From the NCBI RefSeq assembly GCF_947507565.1, contig NC_089194.1, positions 806,001-870,000 on the forward strand: a stretch of DNA of 64,000 nucleotides, given 5' to 3'. This document shows, in pieces, positions 22,141-33,378 of the stretch. The DNA comes from Oscarella lobularis (lineage: Eukaryota > Porifera > Homoscleromorpha > Homosclerophorida > Oscarellidae). The notes under the pieces were generated by a model that made no database searches, had not been told where the DNA came from, and saw only the letters and a program-made list of their open reading frames with translations. Every line of letters starts with the position of its first letter. The stretch's first letter is position 1. The position numbers and the translations under genes are program-made.

Positions 22141-22682
22141 GCAGTTTGGGTCAGAAAAGTAGGTACCGTTCCAGTAGTGCAATATTGAGCGTTCACTGAC
22201 ATCTGCATGTTTTTAGGCGTTTTTTTCGCTGCGCCCTTAGTACTGGTTTGGCAAATGAAGCTAGTTCAAGTGTTTGGGGTGTGCTTCTACCTGCTGCTTT
22301 CTAATTCTGACGCATTTAGAGTTGTTTCTTTACCTAATCTACTGAATCAAGAGTTCCCTCTGTATGAGACTTCGAATTCTTTAGAACGGATGCGTAATTC
22401 GGCACATTTTCAATGTAGTTTCTACAAAAGCAAATACTCTTGTCTTGACTTTTTAGTTGGCGGTACTTAAGGACCGAATTCGTGACAGCTGCTGTTCTAA
22501 ACAGGGTCTTGCTACGCTTCTTCAGCGCTGTGTTATTAATACTTAATGGCATACGGCTTTGACTTTCTCCTTTTTATTGAAAGGGCTTGCTCACACAGAC
22601 AAGTACTCCCAAGACTCTCGCCTACGACCGTCCCGTTCTGCCTACTTTACCAAATTAAGACTACAAATTAGTTCACGTGCAT
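22141..22682. other. Convergent intergenic region
   Basis: Lies between the ends of the alkylation repair gene and the STAND gene. An 87-residue hydrophobic frame (22207-22470) is open, but nothing shows it is a gene. Confidence 0.4.
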
Positions 22683-25600
22683 TTAATTAAAGAGAATGAA
22701 GAGTTCTTTGACAGTCCTACAAATATGTCGGAAGTACAGAACAAGTACAGCAAAAACAAAAATGAACAAAAGATATAGTTGAGGTACTTCAATCATAAGC
22801 CCTAAAAGTACTAAAGGCGGCCCGCTGTTTTTCTTTGTAGAGATAACTTTAATTAATCGCTTGGTCCAATTCAATGAGGGAAAGTAGGACTTGGAGAAAA
22901 AATCTGATAGGAACGATTCGTCCCTCACGGCTACATTAGTTGAGGAACTGCCAAAATTGCTCATATCAAATTCACCTTCCAGTTTAGTTGCAAACTCCAG
23001 TGCTTGCTTGCAAACCCGAAAAAATTCAGAGTATTGAGATGATCTAAAAAGTACTCCAGCCAGAGCCACTAGCGCTTCAACAACGTCTTCATGCTGACGA
23101 CCCTTCACAGTCTGCTGCATACTGACGATATCTCGATAGTATGGCACAGCAGCCTCGTCTCCTTTGCATTCCATAATCGTTTTTGCTAAAGTTTTCAGTC
23201 GACAAACCGTGGCCGGGCAGGCATCAATTCTTTTAAGGCTTATTGTATAGCTGCGGTTGTGTACGGCAATGAGTTCGTCGCAGTTACTGTCTTTGCCTTT
23301 TTCTTTTAATATCAACCCAAGAGTTTCAAGCGGTGAAATAAGATCGTATATGTCCTCGTCATTGTAGACGTCTTTGTAATTCATAATGACATTTCTGACA
23401 ACAAGTTCGGCCTTGTTAAACTGCTTTGCCAGGTACAGATATCGAGCAAATCTGCCTTTTGCAAACAAGTCGCCTGGCGAATGTTTTGTATACTCATCTA
23501 AAGTTGAAACTGCTTCTAGTTTCAGTTCTATTTCTGGTTGCTGTTGAAAGAGCCAAATGTACGTCTGAGCTTTTTTTCTGAGCATATCCAAGATGCTACT
23601 ATCCTTCTTTTCTTCTAAAAAATGTAGAAAAAATTCCTTCGCCTCTGTTATAAAACCGAACTTGTTATACGTTTCAGCTAAAGTAAATGAACTGGCTGCT
23701 ACTTCACTAATTTTGAGCAAAAGAGATGTTTTCTGATGACATTGAAACGCCAAAGAAAGGTTCGAATGTGCTTCTTGAACGTCGCTAAAGCACATCATGC
23801 GCATCATTTCGACACGACGTGATTTCCTTACGTCACACATTTCTAGCAAATGCAAAGACTTCGTTGCGACTAATGAAGCGTCCGTTTTGTTTCTAGTCTG
23901 GTAACGAAAATCCACAGCATTTTGAATCATGTCGCAAATGACCTCCGAATCAATTTTTTTCGTACCAAATGCTCTTAAAATATAATCTATTAAGGAAATT
24001 GAGCTGTCGTGCCAGCGAATTAGGCTTTGCCTTGGTACTCTTACACGCAACAAGTTGGCTGCTTTTACAGCCAAATTAAACTTCGTCCAGACAAATTCAG
24101 TGGAGAAGAAAGTAGCAGAAGGAGTCATTAGAAGCTCCATCAGATGGATGAAGTTGTGCTGATCAGCGTCATAATTTCTCAAACCTTCCTTCGACGCTAC
24201 GTTATCGTTGAACGCTTCCCCTGCTGCAAGTAGTCGTTTAGAAAAGTGTTGAGCATAGTTGAGTTCAAAGTTAAGCAGAAACAACTTTGAAGTAACAAAC
24301 TTGGTATCAGCTTCTTTCACGTATGCTGCTATGAGTCTGTGAATTTCCAAACGAGAACGTCCATCATATTCAATCAAGCAACGATTTCTTAGGCGATTCA
24401 CCACGTTTATCTCAGCGTCTGACGAGGAAATGTTGAGCACACCACCGGCAGCTTTTATGTCAAAAGTGCCCGGAAGATGAGAATAGACAGCTAAGGCGTG
24501 CTTCAGAGTTTCTGAAAGTCGTTTGTATGCCGCACCTATGCAAGCAGACAAGTGTTCTCTAGTGCTGTAGTCTTGGGGGCTCAGGGTTCTAATTGGATGT
24601 TTCTGAAGTTCGTCTTTCAGCGTCTGAGGGTACACACCGTCCTGTAGCAATGCACCCACAAGTTTAAGAGCAAGGGGAACGTTTCCGCTAAGATGCACAA
24701 GAGATTCAGCATGCTCTGCCGATAATGTAGGAAACATCTGTGTTAACAGCAGAAATGACGATTTGTAGCATAGAGGATTGAGATGAAAATTGCTGATTTC
24801 TGTTTCTAAGCTGTGCAGTCTTAGCTGGCTGGTAACAAGAATCTTTAGAATCGAGGTGTACTGAACGGTGTCAGTAATCATTTCAAGAAAGAGTTCACGA
24901 CTTCGGTCAATAAGGTCATCGCAGTTGTCAAGAATAAGAACAGTGCGACTTGTACATTTGGCTGCCCAAAATTCAAGAAGTTTGGGATTCCAATTCGATG
25001 TCAAGTCTTTTCTTGCTTGAACTGCAGTGACTATTGCGATCTTAGCAGCCTCAACGTCCTTCTTTTGCCTGAGATTGACGTAATGGACTCGTATTCCTTT
25101 TTTCAGTATGGCACGACCAACGGCAAAGCTAAGGGCAGATTTTCCAAAGCCTGGACCGCCAACAATATTAACAATGCCAGGCGAGGCAATTGAAAAGTCC
25201 AAGACTTTCACTAGTTGCTCTGTCTCGTTTTCTCTTCCCGTGAAGTTAGATACTAGTTGAGGAAGTGTATCCGAAGTAATCTTGAGAGGATTGGATGCTA
25301 AATAAAAAAGGAATCCTACCACGATTAAAACGATTAGGAAGGAGAAGAAAATAACGAGAATAACAGACGTGGATTCTGAAGAAAAAGAACATGGTGAACC
25401 ATTGACATGACACATCGTCTCAAATAATACCTTCAGACTCTGGGTTTGGACGTTCAGGCGGCTCTGACTGTGAATTATCCGCACCGGTAATAGAGTGACG
25501 TTCAGGCTGCTCCGATAGCGGATTGCTTATAAATACTTGATTGTTTGATCCCATTACGGAGATGTTCGAATTTCTACTGCGGAAATTTGCTGCCAGAGAG

Positions 25601-25689
25601 TCTTGTGCCACTGCTTTCATTGGTTGAATAGCATGCTTTCGTTCTCCTAACAAATAGACGTACAAGAGTGAGAGCATATGTGGCAGCAT
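22683..25689 (-). CDS. Membrane-anchored STAND (NB-ARC/NACHT-like) NTPase with TPR-like repeats
   Basis: A short 5' exon (to 25431) joins the main exon (25375-22683) through a 56-bp intron; the junction reads ESEESTSVILVIFFSF. I give the furthest upstream ATG (25689), but 25620 or an upstream exon is possible. A transmembrane helix comes first (SVILVIFFSFLIVLIVVGFL), then FTGRENE, a P-loop (IVGGPGFGKSALS), Walker B (RTVLILDNCDD), a sensor segment (KILVTSQLR) and GNVPLALKLVGALL, the GxP motif of STAND ATPases. A winged-helix-like part, then about 450 residues of TPR-like helices, follow. A second hydrophobic segment (YLLFIFVFAVLVLYF) lies near the C-terminus. STAND proteins are ligand-gated oligomerising switches, often immune sensors. 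No effector domain is visible. A decayed paralogue lies at 46.2-47.3 kb. Confidence 0.8.
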
Positions 25690-25903
25690 GTACGCATGTG
25701 CGCCAATTAAGTGGGGGAGGGCCGGAATCGATTACGAGAGTCGGTGTCCTGGGTACACTGTACTCGGTTCTTCTACGAGGTCGGCAGTGGCAAGGAAAAG
25801 ATAAGGTCATGAGAATTGAGGTGACAGAAGAGCAGCTGACACCGTGACTCGAAGTTGAGCTCAGGCGAATAGCGACTTCAAAGCTTGTCGAACCAGTATA
25901 ATA

Positions 25904-26129
25904 GATCACCGGTATAAAAGATCACTGCGTCATCGTGACGTAGAGGTACGTATGAATGACGTCACCATTTGCCGTGCTCCCTCTCCGCTTCCATGCGGTC
26001 TAGAGCAATTTCGTTCGTGGAGACGATTCTCGACCTTAAATAGATTCAGCGAGTACGCTCTCACGCTGATCTTTTATGCCGGTGATCTTTTATACCGCCG
26101 GCATAAAAGATCACCGGTATAAAAGATCA
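25904..26129. repeat. Inverted/direct repeat cluster (MITE-like) with GATCACCGG units
   Basis: A 21-bp unit, GATCACCGGTATAAAAGATCA, occurs at 25904-25924 and again, identical, at 26109-26129. An inverted copy with one mismatch lies at 26067-26087. The last ~63 bp (26067-26129) form a near-perfect palindrome. The outer inverted pair (25904-25924 with 26067-26087) would delimit a MITE of about 184 bp. No coding sequence inside. It sits upstream of the STAND gene, near its probable promoter. Confidence 0.7.
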
Positions 26130-26318
26130 GTGCAGTGCAGCTGTGCAGTGCATGCTTTTCTGAGACAGCGGAGACAAATTCATTATGAACACACTATGAG
26201 CATGATTACTTATGCAGCCGGCAGAAAAAAACTCAAGATCTTAGTGCATGCTCTTCTAGCGTATAGAAAATTAATTAGTAAGAACTGTATGCGCTTCTAA
26301 AACAATAGGGGCTATTTA

Positions 26319-26490
26319 AACAGATTCTACGGCAATCCTTTCCAAAAAAAGAGCAGAGACCGTTACAACAATAGTGATTGCAGCAATGATTGCTGGAATC
26401 CTCACTGTCATCGGTGTCAATTCTGCTGCAATGCCTTATGATGAAAATTCATTATTGCATGTTGCAATCGTTACTGTATACTTTAGTGAG
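26319..26490 (+). CDS. Possible single exon encoding a transmembrane segment
   Basis: An open stretch encodes SKKRAETVTTIVIAAMIAG followed by more hydrophobic residues, and ends at a good donor (GTGAGT, about 26485). It would be one exon of a gene that enters the assembly gap. There is no homology I recognise, so this is a weak call. Confidence 0.2.
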
Positions 26491-26656
26491 TTATTTTTGC
26501 ATTAAATGTAGCATTGACAAAACGAAATGCTAGGAGAGCTAGTTCGACTTCCGTACTTTGATAAGGCTGCATCGCCTTAATCGCTAATGCTCCCTACTCC
26601 AACTGCAGAATATCTTATTGTAACAGTGCCGATCCATTTCTACATGGGGCATTTTC

Positions 26657-26856
26657 NNNNNNNNNNNNNNNNNNNNNNNNNNNNNNNNNNNNNNNNNNNN
26701 NNNNNNNNNNNNNNNNNNNNNNNNNNNNNNNNNNNNNNNNNNNNNNNNNNNNNNNNNNNNNNNNNNNNNNNNNNNNNNNNNNNNNNNNNNNNNNNNNNNN
26801 NNNNNNNNNNNNNNNNNNNNNNNNNNNNNNNNNNNNNNNNNNNNNNNNNNNNNNNN
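26657..26856. other. Assembly gap, 200 N
   Basis: Exactly 200 unknown bases, a fixed-size gap of the kind inserted by scaffolding software. True length and content are unknown; exons may be missing. Confidence 0.99.
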
Positions 26857-27092
26857 GATAAAACGGTCGCGGAAGTTCTAAACGAAGGAAATCTCTTCGC
26901 GCGTGTACGGACATCGCTGCGCGAACGTCGGATGAAGGCCCGCAAGAGGTCTGCCCGAGCTTTTTCCCAATCGCTGACGTTCTCTCGGGTTCTTTGATAG
27001 CCAACGACTTTACGCGAAGATCTGAAGGAGAAGGCACGCCGGAAAAGCAGCGAACCTTCGATTACATAGGAACCCGTTGTAGCGTACGCCAT
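26857..27092 (-). CDS. Unassigned 5' coding exon running into the gap
   Basis: From the ATG at 27092 a frame of at least 78 codons runs to the gap. It is arginine- and serine-rich (SYVIEGSLLFRRAFSFRSSR, then DWEKARADLLRAF). Base composition is GC-richer than its surroundings. I do not recognise the protein. It may be the first exon of a gene lost in the gap, or chance. Confidence 0.25.
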
Positions 27093-28356
27093 AACTAAGT
27101 TAGGTCCGCGTCCAATCAGTGTACGTGTGTCCTAATTCGTATCGAGACCTGTGATTGGCTCACTCGGTTCGAAAAACCACGTGATCTGCACACGACTTTC
27201 TACAGAGTGCGTCCAGACCCTCTCGCCAACCACACCCCCCTTAACGCGCGAGGGTCTGGAGTATCGAGGCTACTCCCTGTCGTACGTGGGCCCTCTCTGT
27301 GTGTGGTCGAAGAACGCGCGCGTTATATTATTGAAGCAGGAGCCGTATCAGGGAGCCGTATAAGTTAACTATTGTACATAATTTGTATCTCTGCTGATTG
27401 CGAAGCCTGGTAAATGGCCAAGCTTGCGTCGACTCTCCGGGAGCTAGACCATGCAGGGCCTGACTATCTATGCCTCTACGAGCATGCACAACGTGAGACT
27501 TTAGCGTAAGCGGGCAACAATTTTTAAAAAATGTACTAGAGCCTTCTAAACGAGTGCCACGGCTACCTTAGAAATACATATCTAAATGCAACGTATTTCC
27601 TTTGCGAGCATCAAACTTATCGTAGATTTTCAAAAGTATAGAATTATTGTAATTAAGGTAAGAACGGAATACCTGACTCCTTTGCCGCTTCAAGTTCAAC
27701 CGCAACTTGTAATCCGTAAGAACTGAAGAGATACCGGTATATTCGTCTCCTAGGTTCAATCGCCTCTGTTCAAAATTTGTCTAAATTACTATTTTATTTT
27801 AACATTTGTCTATAAGGCAAATTCTCCTTTGGGCGTGACCCGTCAACGCTACAAGTGCGGGTTCGCCTCGAGATAGCTAGGATACTGTATCCTGGATACA
27901 TCACTGCCCGAGTAATCGCCATGAGGTCTGAATGAATGAGTGACCTTATAGCAAATACTCGAGAATGTGTACTGAAAGTAATTCTTTTGAATTCAGCAGA
28001 GCCCCTATATATAGGGCTCTGGAATTCAGTCAAAGCACAAAAAAATCAAGTCGAGATAACGAAGAACTGTTGTTGAAAATAGCCATGCCGCATGGTGGCA
28101 CACTAACATTGAAAATCTGTTTATTTAATTAAAAGGCTGAAGCATCATAGATGAAGTCAGATGCTCAGTCGCGCACTGTACGCTCGAAAGATGAACAATT
28201 TTGCCCATTCTCGAATCCGTCGTTGGCACTTACGATTTGCCGTTTTGGAGCGCGTGAGAGCATTTCACAGTTATCCGGGGCTCTGTAAATGCCACGTGCC
28301 ATTTTCCTGTTTTCCTTTCGACGGACACGAGCGAGTTCTTCTAGCTGCGCCTCGCC
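27093..28356. other. Non-coding stretch with a small hairpin
   Basis: I see no supported exon. A 14-bp inverted pair, CCAGACCCTC..GCG against CGCG..GAGGGTCTGG (about 27209-27259), could form a hairpin or be a transposon end. Confidence 0.4.
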
Positions 28357-29092
28357 ATGATCGCTTTCTCTAGTGAATGTAGACGAGCATTTAGCTTGGA
28401 TCCCGGCACGTTTGAGTTGAGGCCTCTGAATTCTTCGTCGTCCTTGGCAAACCCAGAAGACCAGTTTCTGTTTCACCAAGCCGAGTCTCAGGTCTACGAA
28501 AACCTACCATCCGCAATACTTGAACATTTATCCTTAGTTTCTAAAAATGGCCAATTTTTGCTGCAGTCGTAAGCAAAAGGTCGAAGTTTCACTAGTTGAA
28601 CTGATCAATAATGGACTACTAAATAAACGTTACGAAGACAAAAAGATGCAATTCACCTATTTACAAAAGAACGTGGGAGAAGAGTTCGTTTTTCATGGCA
28701 CAACAAGTACGAAGGCATACAGCTAGAAGTCTTTCCTGATTTAATTAGGGTAACCTCTTAGACAAGGCAATCGAAAAAATTGCCAAAGAGGGTTTCAAAA
28801 TAGGAGGAGTGGATGTTCCAGTACGAACGGGAACGGCTTATGGCACAGGCGTTTAGTGAGTGATTTGACAATCAAATTTAGGCAACATTTCGTTTTGTTT
28901 CTTAGCGTTGCTCAAGATCCTATGACGGCGATGGCGTATGCAGAAGATTCGAAAAGAGTTATTTTGGCGCTAGTTCTAAAAGGCAACCAAGGAACAGACT
29001 TTTGGTTGGGAGCAAACAACCAGATATTTGTTCTGAAAGATTCGTCACAAATTGTTCCTAGGTATGTCGTTCACTTTAGGGTTTTGAACTAG
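28357..29092 (+). CDS. PARP catalytic domain gene, copy 2
   Basis: A compact paralogue of the PARP exons at 19.8-20.5 kb. Exons are about 28357-28488 (MIAFSSECRRAFSLDPGTF ..., ending FLFHQAESQ), 28537-28709 (FLKMANFCC ... EEFVFHGTT), about 28762-28855 (KAIEKIAKEGFKIGG ... YGTGVY) and about 28906-29092 (AQDPMTAMAYAE ... QIVPRYVVHF). Intron positions and phases match copy 1, so the duplication was genomic, not through RNA. Catalytic His and Tyr are present, and the third position is again Ile (NQIFVLKDSSQI), implying mono-ADP-ribosylation or no activity. Unlike copy 1, the first exon is in one continuous frame. If the ATG at 28357 is the real start, this is a stand-alone PARP of about 190 residues without a helicase. 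Confidence 0.65.
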
Positions 29093-30247
29093 GGTCTTTC
29101 AGTTGAACGCTCATAAAAATCTTTTTATAAATTTCATGCGTATAACAGTGCGTGTAGGTTCTGCAGAGGGCTTCTCCGTAAACTGAAATTTGATTTCCAA
29201 GAGTCTGGTTTTGAACATAACATGAAATATTTAGTACGGATCGTATTTTAGTTGTTGACTCCTTTTTACTAAACAATTACTTGGTCCTAATGGGGAATTA
29301 GACTTTGTGGCTTTGCACTAAAGGTTTCTAAGCAGTGGCGGATCCAGGATTTAGGAGAGGGAAGGGGCGCGCAAAATTTTTGTGACTGCGCACACATTTT
29401 TGCCCAGCTACACCCGCTTAAAGCGTAGTTAGGCTGGACGGGGGGGTTAGGTGCTCCCCTCCCTGCCCTCCCCTCCCCAGATTCGCCCCCGCCAAGTACA
29501 GGCTCTCCACCAGAAATCTTCATTTATTCTCTTTCTCTTGAAACACGCTATTTTAGTTGTTTTAGCACAAAAGATGCTCTGCAGGTCAATTCCACATTCC
29601 TTTGCTGTGACTATTAATTCGCGGCATGAGCTTCTGTCTTAATCCGCTCGTGCCGCTCGTTTTTTTCAACAGATTGATTCTTGTTTTTGCATCGGCATTT
29701 GCATCTTACCGAGATGATGCCGATTTCTTCAATAATGCCAATTTCCGTCAATGATGCCGATTTCCGTCAATCCGGGAGGGTGAGAGTTGTGAGGCCCTCT
29801 CATTAGTGTGACTTCCTCTCATTCTCTGTAGAGTCTTGTTCCGCTTCAGCCAAGGAATCCTCAAAACCAGGAGCAATACGTCGAGACAAGCTCTGTGGCT
29901 CTTAAGGTCATGTTCTTTGAGGTATTCTTTTGCCTAGTCTAGTTTCCCCTCGAAAAAATCCACTTCTTTTACCGACGGTATGTTTGAGTAAATTAGGCGT
30001 TCGTACGAATTCGAAGTTGTTCTTCTCAAATATTTTTTGTTTCTAAGCAGTAACGGAGACGCGACTAAAATGCAAGATAGCCCACAACGCGGGGTGCATG
30101 AACCCATACAAACACATTCTACACTACCTCGGCGATAATTGATTGCCTCTGAGTGCATGTCTTACCTTATAGTAGGCTGTGCTACGCTCTTGATTCTATT
30201 TTTGCTTTCTATCACTCTCTGGCGCCTTTCTAAGGTTCGCTTCTTCA
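29093..30247. other. Non-coding stretch with repeat fragments
   Basis: No supported gene. Around 29330-29360 the motif AGTGGCGGATCCAGGA resembles the terminus of invertebrate DNA transposons. At about 29706-29772 a ~20-bp unit (GATGCCGATTTCCGTCAAT) occurs three times with small changes. Confidence 0.4.
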
Positions 30248-33200
30248 TGCGTGTAATATTCGTGGTCTGTTGCTGTATTCTGACCGTTAGAGGCCAGACC
30301 AATTCTCTACCGAGTAAGTCGTATACGTAGCTGAGAGTGGAACTATTTTATTGTCTCTATAGCCTTGGTAAACGATTGCAATAAAAGCACTCTGTTTGAC
30401 TTTCTGATACCTCAACTAGAAAAGCAAACTTTGCGAACTGTAGTCGTTCAAACCGCTATAGGTATCTTTTCTTTTAACCATATATATGCGCCGAAAGGAG
30501 TTCTCTCCTCTTGTTAGACTGCCCTTCGGCTACGGATCCTTCAATTTATTTGTCTTCCACGTGCCTCGCCGTTTCCTATCCTAGCCCAATCCTTTCGCTT
30601 TGGTCAAGCGGGCGTAGGTGGCTGATCGGCGTCGGTCATTCAACGGAAGGCCAGCTGAACGTTTCTCTCACTTTGGCAAAGCGTTGTGGGTGGAAAAATA
30701 TAGGCTTTTGGACTGACGATCGTGAAGGTACTGCTCTTCATCTCTATCGCCACTGATAAATAAGTTGTAAGCTAGCTTCAACATTTTTTAAACAACTGTC
30801 ACTCTCCATGGGCGTAAATGTCTCAGCAATTCACCTCATTTCTGGAAACTGGTCGGAAGAAACAGTTAATAGCAGTATGTCTTTTCCCAATACCACCGAT
30901 TCGGTTCTTGTCCACTGTTTGACAACATCGTGCGTTAGAGCCTTTCTGGAGGTTTTTCTATAAACCGAATGAAGTCTTTGCAAACCTGTTTTGCCTTTTC
31001 TAGGCTTTCAGAGCGACGACGCAACTTAACATTGGCTGGATTCTAACAGAGGACGTGACGCAAGAGGTAAATGCAGCCAACGTACATTTATGTCAAACAA
31101 AGCATTAGTTTGTGACTTCTACGTACCAGACTCTGCGTAATGCGCAGCTTCGGAACCTGTTGTCACATTCGGGCCTTAGTCGCGTGCTCGGCATAAGACG
31201 AGATGCTCCCGCAGAATTTTCACAGGAAAGTTGTAATTTGCTCTCAAAGTGCGCCAGCTCTTTTCAAAAAATGGTATAGTTTATCTCACGTAGCTAAGGG
31301 TAACAGAATCAGCTCTTTGGAGTAGAATGACGTTTATCTTCTTGATGGCGTTACTCTTCTACGTCAGCTCCTCATTGCGAATTCATCCTCGACACTATCA
31401 GGTGAAGCCATTCGAAACGTCGCTGCTCAGGTATGTCAGTACGCAATAGAATATAGAAAGTTATTTCCTAAGTACATGTACACGCAGACTTCTTCAGTGA
31501 TAAGTGACCTTGGCACTATTCAATTAGACGGCCAACTGAAAGGCCGGCTTCACAGTGTCTACGATGTTCTGGACCTGTCTGATCAACTTCTACCCAAGGT
31601 ACTTGTACATTAGTACCTTTTTTTAAAATTCTCGATTCTACATTCAGGTGGCTTCATACTCTGACGGTAAAATTGTGCTTATTGGCAGCACACTAAACCA
31701 AACAAAAAACGAAGCGGTTATACCTCGATGTCAGCCAGTCGTATTTCCATTCCACTTTCGCGTTTCTACAATTGTGGTAAAACGTGCATCATGCAATCGG
31801 TTGAATCTATATGTCGCTGCATTTTTTTTGTGTTTAGGAACCACCGGTCGTCTTTTACGACAACGCTACAGATAAATTTACTGGATTGGCAATTGATCTA
31901 TTGGACGAACTTTCGAGGAGACTGCATTTCACATACGAAATTCAACTCAATTCTCAGGATAAATACGGCGTATTTGTAGTCAACGATGACGGCACGGTGA
32001 CGGCAGATGGCTTGGTTGGCGACGTCTTTCATTGCGTAAGCTCGCAGCACATATAAATTATTATTCATTACCTAATGCGTTTCTTTTCAGAAAACAGATA
32101 TGGTTGTGGCCGCCCTAAGTGCCACCACCACTCGCGACCAATACCTGGACATTACGAGATCGTGGTTTGACTACGGGCTGATTCTCCTCGGCACAAAACC
32201 AGAACAGATGGTCAGTGGCCTGTTTGCGTTTCTTGCGCCGTTTTCGGCTGGCGCTTGGCTCCTTTCAATTGGCTGTCTTTTTGCTACGGCCTTGTCTCTT
32301 CCTCTAATTCACACAATTCTATATAGAAGAAGCGCTTTGGAGAAAGCTACCGTTTTCTACAAGGGAACCGAGAAGGAGAGAACTTTGGAAAACAATTCAA
32401 TGGTTCTCACCTTTTTGTCAAGAATCTATCGCGTCTTTTGGTTTATCTGTGCCAGACAACCGGGCATGAGTGAGTACGTCTCTTTATCAGGAAAAATCCT
32501 CTACGCCTCCTGGTATTTTTTCTCCGCCGTCATTGTCGTCACGTACACTGCAAATCTGGCCGCATTTCTTACCGTTCAGAACGCAGACAATCCCATCCAG
32601 AACGTCGATCAACTTGCCGCCCAAACAGCAATTCCTTACGGAACTGTTCGAGATTCTGCAGTCGCCACTTTTTTCCAACAGTCTACCGTCAGCGTCTACG
32701 CCGAAATTGGTCGCTATATGAGCAGCGTAGGTGGGTCAATGGTTCCCACGAGTATGACAGGGGTTAATCGAGCTCGAGGCGTCGTTGGCGATGGAAGTTA
32801 CGTTTTTGTTTGGGATTCGCCAGTTCTGCAATATTACGCGAGTCGTGCACCGTGCACGAGTGAGCTATTGGGTCGAGTATTCAGTATGAAACAGTACGTT
32901 ATAGCGTTTCCCAAAGGAATGCCATATACGGAAGATGTTTCAGCTGAAATTCTGATGCTTACAGATGCTGGCTTTACTTACAAGTCAGCGGGTAAATGGC
33001 TAGATGGAAGAGAGTGCGCTGAAGTGTCGCAGACGGCTCAAATTAATCAAATTCAGGTGACGCATTTAGCGGGAATCAGTCTATTTATGGGAGCAGCGAT
33101 TGTCCTTTCTTTGCTTGTCACCGTTTTTGAACGTGTCGTTGTAATGTATCAGTATGAGCCGGCGCTTTGTTTGATGAAAGGCGAAGAGTTTGTGTTGCGC

Positions 33201-33378
33201 CGAGGAGCGCCATTAGAGCCAGTTCTTAAGAAGGTAAAAAGAAATTAAATCTAATATATTCCCAAAATTAAAATCTTATGAATTCTCATCATCTTAGTCT
33301 TTCCCTTCGGGAGAACATTTGGATGGAGTTGGTAACAATCACAAAGAAGCTTCTTCTAGCAACGAAACAAATTTATGA
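30248..33378 (+). CDS. Ionotropic glutamate receptor subunit
   Basis: Starts with a signal peptide (MRVIFVVCCCILTVRGQ) at 30248; about ten small exons encode the amino-terminal domain. Then follow S1 (EPPVVFYDNATDKFTGLAID; MVVAALSATTTRDQYLDIT with the ligand-binding Arg), M1 (about 32217-32310), the pore region (FWFICARQPG), M3 with the gate signature (VVTYTANLAAFLTVQ, near 32540-32580), S2 and M4 (about 33073-33135). The last exon is about 33299-33378. These are tetrameric cation channels opened by amino acids. Oddities are VTYTANLAAF in place of SYTANLAAF, Pro after the Q/R-site Gln, and S2 residues RDSAVATFF, lacking the Thr that holds glutamate's side chain in AMPA receptors; Asp is kept in FVWDSP. 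Ligand preference may therefore be glycine-like (inference). No stop or frameshift is seen in the large exon. Confidence 0.85.

Noticed and set aside
28165-28479. 104-codon minus-strand frame
   Set aside because: Antisense to the first exon of PARP copy 2 and without recognisable content.
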